The notes under the pieces are model-generated. The model was not told where the DNA came from. It saw only the letters and a list, made by a program, of their open reading frames with translations, and searched no databases. A DNA stretch of 64,000 nucleotides. It comes from Phragmites australis. Its lineage: Eukaryota > Streptophyta > Magnoliopsida > Poales > Poaceae. The DNA is taken from NCBI RefSeq assembly GCF_958298935.1, contig NC_084924.1, forward strand, positions 22,665,819-22,729,818, given 5' to 3'. This document shows positions 56,412 through 64,000 of this stretch, piece by piece (the stretch's first letter is position 1; every line of letters starts with the position of its first letter). A program made the position numbers and the translations under genes.

Positions 56412-57275
56412 ATGGCTTTAGATAGGTATTCCACAAAACCTTGTGTTTTTGATGGAGTTGATTTTCAGTTCTAGAAGGTGAAGATGGAGGCCTATATTCA
56501 AGCACAGGGCTTTGCAATTTGGGAAAACGTCTACAAGCCATATGTGGTCCCTGAGAATAATGAAGTGACGGAACAGAACATGTCTCATGTCGAGGCGAAG
56601 AGCAAGGCAAGGATCCTGATTATCCAAGGCTTAGGAAGGAGCGACTTCGATCGAGTAATACATCTCAAATCAACGTACGAGGTACGGAAAGCACTCTGTA
56701 ATTATCATGAATCTTCAAATACTATTAAAGAGGTACATCAAGATTTATTTAAGAAAGATTACATGCGTTTTGAGATGAAGCCTGGTGAGTCACTAGATGA
56801 TTTCTTTGCTCGGTTTAATAAAATTCTTAGTAATTTGAGTGCTTTTAATATTACATATACTAATGCTAAGAATGCACATCAATTACTAGGAGCTTTAGAT
56901 ATATCAGTATGAGAGATGAAAGTTACATCTATTAGAGAATCTACTATCATAAGTTCACTTACTTTATCTAAATTGAAAATTCATAAGCTAGATGTTTTTT
57001 TGCTAGGAAGAACGTTGATAAATCAATTGCTTTGATCTCTCAACCTAGCATGTCTAATATTGAATATTCTTCTTCAAGTTTTTCATTATCTTCTATATCT
57101 TCACTAACTGATAATCAGCTTGAGTTGATTCCTGAAGAAGATTTAGCACTACTTTCTACTCGGTGCTCTAAAGCATTACAGAATGTGCGTATGAGGAAGA
57201 GAGGAAGTGGAGTTCTTCAAGATGCTATGAATGTGGTGATCTCAACCATATTCGCCCAATTGTCCTAAGCTTGTA
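56412..57275 (+). pseudogene. Copia gag with UBN2 domain and first zinc knuckle
   Basis: ATG 56412 opens a frame that meets TAG at 56475-56477, reads on to 56912, and then is broken again. The UBN2-type capsid region is clear: MEAYIQAQGFAIWENVYKPY, SKARILIIQGLGRSDFDRVI, YMRFEMKPGESLDDFFARFN and LGALDISV. The first CCHC knuckle is near 57223-57262 (CYECGDLNHIRP, then a frame slip before the last Cys). Gag forms the particle and binds RNA. Confidence 0.85.
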
Positions 57276-57470
57276 GATAAAACATCAAAATAAGAGAAGG
57301 AGAAAAAGAAGCGATCATTCAACAACAAGAAGAAAAAGAGCTTTCTCAACCGCAAGTTTGTGCATTGAGTTCTTTCAGCACTCGAACAAGTCAACTTGAG
57401 TGATGTTGATTCAGAGAGCAGCGAGGATAACACAACATTTAAGAGCAAGACATAGCGTGATTTCACTGGT

Positions 57471-58424
57471 TTGTGTCTCATGACAAGCAACAAAGAAAGC
57501 TCAACCGAGGATGAACTTAACAGTGACGGTAACAAGGTATTAACTACTTATGATGATCTATCTAATGATGTTGTTTGTCTTAGTACACTCTTAGAGAAAC
57601 GTAATAAGAAAATTAAAAAATATGATGTTTTAATTAAATCGCTTAATTATGAAATTGCAAGACTTAAGGCTTTAATTCCTGATGATGATGCTTGCAAGTC
57701 ATATGACTTAATTTATTCTGAGCTCACTTCTCTTAGAGATGTTCATGCTTCTACTCTTGAGAAACTTAGAGAAGAAACTGAGAAAAATGAGAAACTTGTT
57801 GTGTTAAATTGCAAACATGTTAAAAATGCAAGTTGTTCAACGTCTGGTTTGTATGATTCAATTTTATGTTCTAATTGCTCGATTATTAAATTGAAGTTGC
57901 ATGATGCTAATACTAGAGTTTCTCAAATAGCTAATGATATTATTACTCATGATGTTCTTTTATGCTCTAACTATCGTAAACAAAAGAAACCCATAAGTGT
58001 TGCTTGTGATAAGTACCAAGCTCTTTCTAAACATGTTGATTACTTGAAAGCAACTTTAGAACGTTTTTCTAAGGGAAAGAAAAATCTGAACCTGATTTTA
58101 GATTCATCTAAGTCAAGTACATGTAAACAAGGTTTATGTTTTGATCCCTATGCTCGTTCTAAGATAAATGCACCCACTATTGTTAGAACTCTTGGCTGTG
58201 GCAAATTTGAAACTCTTGCTAAATCTAAATCTAAGAAGGTTGTTTTTATGTCTGTTGGATTTTTATCCTCTACAATGAATGCAAATGTTGCTTTTTCTTC
58301 AAAATCCATATATCGGGTTAAGTACACTTGCACTCATTGTGGTAGAGATGGATATTTAGTAGATTTTTGTTTTAGACTAGCTAAACAAAAGAAAGAAAAG
58401 TCTAAGGCTAGGTCTAATTTTTGA
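57471..58424 (+). pseudogene. Copia gag C-terminal coiled coil with second zinc motif
   Basis: An unbroken 317-codon frame that is highly charged, with heptad-like stretches (EKLREETEKNEKLVVLN, LKATLERFSKGKKNLN). It ends with CTHCGRDGYLVDFC, a knuckle in which the usual His of Gly-His is Tyr. This layout matches the long gag of Sireviruses. It is separated from the first gag frame by about 200 bp of broken sequence. The start codon shown is simply the first Met of the frame. Confidence 0.75.
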
Positions 58425-58669
58425 AAGGCATGTTTTATCACTCGTGAGGTTGTGGCACCTCATTTTGTGCCTCAGGTGAAACAGTCATCACCTTTTACTA
58501 CTTGTGTAACTCGAGTTGAACCTACTCGAGCTTTTCAAGTCAAGTCTACTCGGGCTACTCGTGTTTTGCTTACTCGTGTTGTTGGTCGAGTGAGTCGTTA
58601 CTGGATTCCTAAAAGCTTTATTATTAACCCCAGTACTAAGGCCTCGACATCTTCTGTTTTCTTATAGGC

Positions 58670-58840
58670 TTTTCGAGCAAGGAATAAGAACATTTGGCTA
58701 GTCAATTTCGGATGCTCATGCCACATGTCCGGTGATAAAAATTGGTTCTCCTCCCTTGTATGTGCATCTCATGCTGAAAGTGTTACTTTTGGAGATGCTT
58801 CTTCTACATCAGTTGTTGCAAAAGGTACAATGTAGGTAAA
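58670..58840 (+). pseudogene. Copia protease with catalytic Asp lost
   Basis: The active-site block reads WLVNFGCSCHMSGDKNWFSS, where Ty1/copia proteases have Asp-Ser-Gly; here Asn-Phe-Gly. VTFGDASSTSVVAKG follows, then an in-frame TAG near 58834. The missing Asp alone would abolish polyprotein cleavage. Confidence 0.8.
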
Positions 58841-58850
58841 TAACAAGTTT

Positions 58851-60270
58851 ATGTTTAAGGATATTGCTTTAGTCGAGAACTTAAAATTTAAATTACTTTC
58901 TGTCTCACAAATGATTGATGAAGACCTTGAGGTGCGCTTTAAGAAAAATGAATGTAAAGTTTTAGATACTTTAGGTGATCTGGTTTTTAGAATCTCACGT
59001 TTTGGAAGAGTTTTTAGGGCTGATTTTGATGCATCACCTTCTTCTAAGCTTAGATGTCTTGTTGCTAATGTTTCTAAAGATATATTCTTTTGGCATCGTA
59101 GATTTGGTCATGTTGGTATAGATCATCTCACTCGAGCTAGTGGTTTAGATCTTATTCGTGGCTTGTCTAAGCTTAAGGGTGATAGCGAGTTAGTTTGCTC
59201 TTCTTGTAGATTTGGTAAAATGCATTCAAGTTCTCATCCACCTATTACCATGGTTATGACAAATGCACTCGGTCAACTTATACACCTTGATATTGTTGGT
59301 CCTTCTAGAGTAAAATTTTTTGGAGGTAAATGGTATGTGCTTGTTATTGTTGATGACTACTCTAGATATTCTTGGGTGTACTTTATTGGATATAAGGATG
59401 AAGCTTTTGGTTATTTTAGACGTTTAGTTCTTAGATTGTTTGTTGATCTCCCAGGATCTTTGAGAGTGATTAGAAATGATAATGGAAAGAATTTAAGAAT
59501 TCTTTTTTTATCACTTTTGTGCTGAGAAAGGTATTGAACCTCAATTTTCATCACCTAGAGTTTATCAACAAAATGGTGTAGTTGAAAGGAAGAATAGAAC
59601 TCTGGTTGAGATGACTAGGACCATGTTAGATTAATTTTTTACTCCTAGAAAATTTTGGGTTGAAGCTATATCTACTGTTTGTTATGTTTCAAACCGTGTT
59701 TTCTTGAGATCTAAATTAGGTAAAACATCATATGAGCTTCGGTTTGGACATAGGCCTAGTGTATCTGACTTTAGAGTTTTTGGCTGCAAGTGTTTTGTGC
59801 TAAAATCTGGAAATTTAGATAAGTTTGAGTCCAGATCAACAGATAGTATTTTTTTTGGATATTCTGCTCATACTCGTGGCTATCGAGTGCTTGTTTTGGA
59901 GACTAACAAAATTGTTGAAACCTGTGAGGTTACTTTTGATGATACTAGTCCTGGAACTAGATCAAGTGATGCAAGTACAGGTACCCATATTCAGGGGGAG
60001 CTCGAGAGCATTTTTGTGGATGACGATGAGGTATATGAGGATGAGATTTTAATTCCGATGATACAATCAGCTGTAGATTCCTTGACACTTTCGATCACTT
60101 CAGCTACAGTTAGACATTCTCAAGCTACTACATCATCTGTGCGTGTTGAAGGACAAGAAGAGATTGCTTCTCGAGTGATAGCTCCTTTGCACATTCAAAG
60201 GAGTCATCCACCTGATCAGATGATTGGAGATTTGCATGAGCGAGTCACACGGTCCAGGTTTATTAATTCT
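58851..60270 (+). pseudogene. Copia integrase, frameshifted
   Basis: 58851-59525 has the protease-integrase linker (FKLLSVSQMIDEDLEVRF), the pre-integrase zinc region FFWHRRFGHVGIDHL and CSSCRFGKMHSSSH, then HLDIVGPSR (Asp) and VIRNDNGKN (Asp). A one-base shift at about 59510 leads to SSPRVYQQNGVVERKNRTL with the catalytic Glu. A TAA near 59632 follows. 59704 onwards has GHRPSVSDFRVFGCKCFVL and FFGYSAHTRGYRVL, the GKGY-like tail. The catalytic triad is present although the frame is broken. Confidence 0.88.
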
Positions 60271-60289
60271 AATTCTCATGCTCATTCAG

Positions 60290-61252
60290 GTTTTGTTGCT
60301 TCTTTTGAACCCAAAGATATTTCACATGCATTAACTGACGAATCTTGGATGAATACCATGCATGAGGAACTTGAAAATTTTGAACGCAACAAAGTACGGA
60401 AGCTTGTCACATCTCTCCGGGTCATACACTTAACGGTACTAAATGGGTTTTCAAAAATAAACAAAGTGAGGATAGTGTTGTTGTTAGAAACAAAGCTAGA
60501 CTTGTAGCTCAAGGTTTTACACAGATAGAAGGGCTAGATTTTGAGAAATTTTTTGCTCCAGTTGCTAGACTAGAACCATTAGAATTCTTTTAGCTTTTTC
60601 TGCATCTAAAGGCTTTAGATTACATCAAATGGATGTCAAAAGTGATTTTCTGAATGGCTATATAAATGAAGAGATTTATGTTAAGCAACCACCTGGTTTT
60701 GAAAATCCTAAATATCCAGATTATGTATACAAGTTGTGGAAAGTTTTGTATGGTTTAAAATAAGCCCCAAGAGCATAGTATGATAGGCTTAAAACCTTCT
60801 TGCTTGAAAATGATTTTGAAATGGGAAAAGTAGACAAGACGTTGTTTGTGCTCAATCATGGTCATGATCAACTATTTGTTCAGATTTATGTAGATGATAT
60901 CATCTTTGGTTGTTCTTCTCATGCTTTGGTGTCCCAGTTTTCAGAAATGATGAGCAGAGAATTTGAGATGAGTATGGTTGGTGAACTAACATACTTTTTG
61001 GGACTTCAAGTCAAACAAATCAAAAAAGATACTTTTGTTCATCAAAGTAAGTATACACGAGACCTGCTACGACGTTTTGAGATGGAAAACAGTAAGCCGA
61101 TCATGACACCTATTGGAGAAACAACAATAGTTGATCCTGATGAAGATAATGAGCCAGTTGATCAAAAAGAATATAGAAGTATGATTGGATCACTTCTGTA
61201 TCTCACTGCTTCAAGATCAGGCATACCATTTGATGTATGCTTGTGTGCATGA
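60290..61252 (+). pseudogene. Copia reverse transcriptase, several breaks
   Basis: Begins at [20 protein letters not shown], slips frame near 60415, then [20 protein letters not shown] and LHQMDVKSDFLNGYINEEIY (first Asp). Stops follow in KVLYGLK and one codon later (about 60761-60780). The frame 60800-61252 holds FVQIYVDDIIFGCSS with the YVDD active site, TYFLGLQVKQ and IGSLLYLTASR. It matches plant Ty1/copia RTs strongly. Confidence 0.9.
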
Positions 61253-61841
61253 TTTTAAGCTTTCCCATGTGCTTCACATCGACAAGCTATCAAACGGATT
61301 CTAAGGTATCTTCATGGAACTCAAAATTTTGGCATTTGGATTTCTGCTTCTTCATCTATTAGCTGAAGAGCTTTTTTCTAATACTGATTTTGGAGGTTGT
61401 AGAATTGATAGAAAAAGTACATCTGGTATATGTTATTTCTTGGGTAATTCTCTTATTGTATGGTCATCTAAGAAATAGTCCTCTCTTGCACAATCTATTG
61501 CTGAATTAGAATATGTAGCTGCTGCTAATTGTTGTTCACAAATCCTTTGGATAGTTGCTACACTTAAAGATTATGGGGTTAATTTAGAGAGTGTTCCATT
61601 TTTCTGTGATAACACTAGTGTTATAAGTATTGCTAAAAATCCTGTGCAACATTCTGGGACTAAACACATTGATATCAGATTTCATTTTCTTAGAGAAAAT
61701 ATTGAAAAAGGAAACATTAAACTTCTCTATGTGAATATTGAACACCAATTGGCATATATTTTCACAAAACCTTTGGATTCTTCTCGATTTACTTTTCTTC
61801 GGGGAGAACTTGGTGTTATTCATCCTATGGGATTGTTTTGA
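61253..61841 (+). pseudogene. Copia RNase H domain
   Basis: Motifs in sequence are IKRILRYLHGTQNFG, NTDFGGCRIDRKSTSG (Asp), WSSKK followed by a TAG, SIAELEYVAAANCCSQILW (Glu), FFCDNTSVISIAKNP (Asp) and HIDIRFHFLRENIEKG. It ends LGVIHPMGLF and a TGA or TAG at about 61841. This is the typical end of Ty1/copia pol. Confidence 0.88.
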
Positions 61842-62411
61842 CGGAGAGTTTTTATATCCTGGAACTTGTCGAAGTTTAAAAAATGATAAAATAATGAAAT
61901 ACGATGAGCATCATATCTGATACATCTATGACTTTTGAAGCCAGTGCTTATGCTATATAGGAGTTTTTGCACTTTCATATCTATATGTGTAACTGTGTAG
62001 TTTTTATCATGACTTTTTAAATCGAATGGCAACTTGAATTAAATCTTGTCATGGTTAAACTCTCATGATTGCTTTGATCTTTAATAAAAATGCTATATGT
62101 GAAATAATCAAAGAAATGAAAAAGTGTTGTATAATAGTTGATAGACAAAAGATCAAGGAAGTATGCATTGTCGCACTTCTTTTTTCGAGACTGCTTATCA
62201 TTGCACTTTGATATGAACATGGAAGAATTCGTGTATGACCAATATCATTGTCTTAAGTTTCTGATTGTCATTTTGACATAGACTTGGCATGGTTGGATAG
62301 AAGAAGGATGATGGTGCATCTAATTCCTTGCAAAAGAATATGAGAAGTTCTTGACATCAAATGATCATGTGATGAAAAAATGGTTTGATTGATGAAATTA
62401 GCAGAGCAAAG
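61842..62411 (+). other. Copia 3' untranslated region
   Basis: 570 bp without a recognisable reading frame; there is no envelope-like gene here, although some Sireviruses carry one. A short purine tract precedes the 3' LTR. Confidence 0.6.
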
Positions 62412-63803
62412 TGTTTAGCACAATGATATTTGGTTGATGTTCATGAGTTGCTAAGATATGCTTGGATAGCATAGTTGGTTTGATGTGTTATCATTAGTTG
62501 GGTATGCTTATGTTAGCATGTTGGTTTTGTTTGGAGTTTACGTGGTGTTGTGTGAACTGATCTTGAGTCAAGTCGGGAAGGACTTGTGCTCGTACTCGAT
62601 TGTTGTTTGATTCATGAGCAGGTGTTGCTCGAAGGTGAACGTGGTCGATGACGGATCGACAAACTAAGTTCAGGGAGGAACTAAGGTTCGATGACTAGGT
62701 TCAGAAGGAACTGAGGTCATGGTGATCGAGGATGTCATGTAGGACGTTCGAGCTGAGAGAACATTGCATACAGAGACAAGGCTTCGTGATGGACACGAGA
62801 GGCGATCTGATCATGAGAGGATGCAAAGACTAATTCGTGTTCAAGTCAGAGGAGGCACGAGGGAGTCGTGTGATGGCTAGACCTGAGATAAGAGTTAGTG
62901 TCAGAGATGGACTCTGAGTTGGTTACGTATATACATGTATGCATGGGAGATGTGCATGCATGATTACGTAAGAGTTGTTGACTAATTAGTTTAATTAGCA
63001 GAAGTTGTTTGTCCTCTTGTGATTAGAGAAGGATAGGGACCAGATTGAATACGACAGGGAGTTGTAGTTCGATTTGGTCACATTTATGCATGTGGCTACC
63101 CTATAAATAGAGAGGTCTGTTGTATTAGGTAAAGTACAACAGAGAACAGAACAGGGGCACATAACAACATAGCAGAGAGATAGAGAAACTCGAGAGAGAG
63201 CTGTTTTGGGATTTCCTAGAAATACTTGTTGGATGCTTTGGAGAGGCAACTTGTAAACTCATCTATGCAATGAAAATCAAGTTCTGTAAGTTGATGAGTT
63301 GCTGATTCGGAATTTTCTTTATGTACTATATTCTGCATATTTAGTTGTGGTTTTTGATTAATCTCATGCTTTTATGAAGTTTCATCTTGGTTTAATCCAT
63401 CCAAAACCTTTCTAGAATATCTAGTGTTTGATCTGAGAAAATTTCGAGTGGATTTGGTTTGTTCTCGAGTAGCTTTTTGTCAACTCGACTAAGTTTTGAT
63501 CTACTCGATACTGGTTGACAAAGTCTGCTTCGACCAGGAATAAATTTTTATCCACATATCCTATTTACTCGATACTTATTGGGTTAGTTTCATATTTGAA
63601 TCTAGTTTCTACTGACCAAATTTGAGAGCAATCCGACTAGCAGATCTTTCTGTACATCATTTTTACTAGAGTGTGTATATTCTGTTTTGAGTGCAATACC
63701 GAGTATAAATCGAGTTTTGATTTGGGTGAGCTAATCTTTGAATTTGGTTTCCACAATCATTCACCCCCTCTAATAGGGTATTTTGTGCATATTCAATCCT
63801 ACA
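62412..63803 (+). repeat. 3' LTR of the copia element
   Basis: Starts TGTTTAGCACAATG after a short purine tract (GCAGAGCAAAG) and ends CAATCCTACA. Length about 1,392 bp. TATA box at 63102-63109. Confidence 0.9.
63102..63109 (+). promoter_or_regulatory. TATA box in copia 3' LTR
   Basis: TATAAATA with the same downstream context as in the 5' LTR. Confidence 0.65.
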
Positions 63804-64000
63804 TCATGAGCTCCTTAACTATCTTGGGTTCTCGGATGGCGATATCTTCTGCACATCTTCGCCTCCTAATCCCTAGGTGAATGCTTGTTTGATATCATAG
63901 TAGCTGACCTTAGGGATGTTGTTTCGGATATTGCTAAAATAGCGTACGAACTCGCACAAGGTTTCACTCCCTGTCTACTCGCAATGGTAGAGATTATTTT
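63804..64000 (-). pseudogene. Gypsy gag remnant, upstream half, cut by window end
   Basis: The minus strand reads ETLCEFVRYFSNIRNNIPKV, then after a short frame break RRRCAEDIAIREPKIVKELM. This is the capsid helix pattern of Ty3/gypsy gag (LREF-RRF-N-RN-IP and -IREP-T--EL). It runs off the right edge of the window at its N-terminal side. Confidence 0.7.

Larger units (their letters stand above)
54975..63803 (+). mobile_element. Ty1/copia retrotransposon, Sirevirus-like, decayed
   Basis: 8.8 kb with LTRs at 54975-56357 and 62412-63803, an initiator-Met primer-binding site, then gag, protease, integrase, RT and RNase H, with integrase before RT as in Ty1/copia. The long coiled-coil gag extension with a second zinc knuckle suggests the Sirevirus (Maximus) group; this is inference. 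All frames are broken. LTRs differ much more than those of the CRM-like element: about 16 mismatches, all transitions, in one 95-bp stretch. No target-site duplication is found. It sits in the gag of a minus-strand gypsy element. Confidence 0.92.

Noticed and set aside
61842..62411. Envelope-like gene of a Sirevirus
   Set aside because: Only 570 bp, without an open frame of useful length or membrane segments.

Overview
The window is plant nuclear DNA, almost certainly from a grass (Poaceae). The signs are a GC-rich single-exon host gene, several plant-specific transposon lineages nested in one another, and AT-rich introns with plant-type splice signals. Only one host gene is convincingly intact: an OST3/OST6-family subunit of the ER oligosaccharyltransferase on the minus strand at 24846-25868. 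Almost everything else is transposable element or its decayed remains.

Layout, left to right. 1-2884: probable LTR material of an unidentified retrotransposon on the minus strand, ending in a 108-bp tandem repeat. 2885-10887: minus-strand Ty3/gypsy chromovirus of Tekay type with a 2.9-kb LTR on its right and only about 140 bp of LTR on its left, followed by a second LTR fragment of the same family (10888-11597). 11598-15707: no recognisable gene, but one possible TIR element. 15723-22713: complete but mutated L1-type LINE with a perfect 15-bp target-site duplication. 22727-24845: gene-poor DNA with a possible MITE. 24846-25868: the OST3/6 gene, with promoter motifs to its right. 26200-30213: a possible MITE, a 178-bp tandem duplication, a set of four 58-nt exon-like modules with splice signals, and a coding-looking exon.

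30219-37731: a young CRM-like Ty3/gypsy element with a TAACA duplication and a pol frame that runs into its 3' LTR. 37737-54138: the body and 3' end of a large, recently active autonomous Helitron. It carries a spliced Rep/PIF1-helicase gene, a many-exon RPA-like gene whose first intron is a degenerate tandem array, three 790-bp tandem repeats, and a classic 3' terminus (hairpin then CTAG, followed by T). Its 5' end was not found; it probably lies left of the nested gypsy element. 54139-54974 and 63804-64000 are two halves of a minus-strand gypsy gag gene split by a Ty1/copia element of Sirevirus-like architecture (54975-63803).

The mobile elements work as self-contained replication modules. 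Gag/PR/RT/RNase H/IN drive LTR-element copying, ORF1/ORF2 drive LINE target-primed reverse transcription, and Rep-helicase plus RPA drive Helitron rolling-circle transposition. All are broken by stops or frameshifts. In the CRM-like element and the Helitron every nonsense codon I found lies where a single C-to-T change of a CAA, CAG or CGA codon explains it, which fits deamination of methylated cytosine. Boundaries and intron positions were read by eye; no database search was run.
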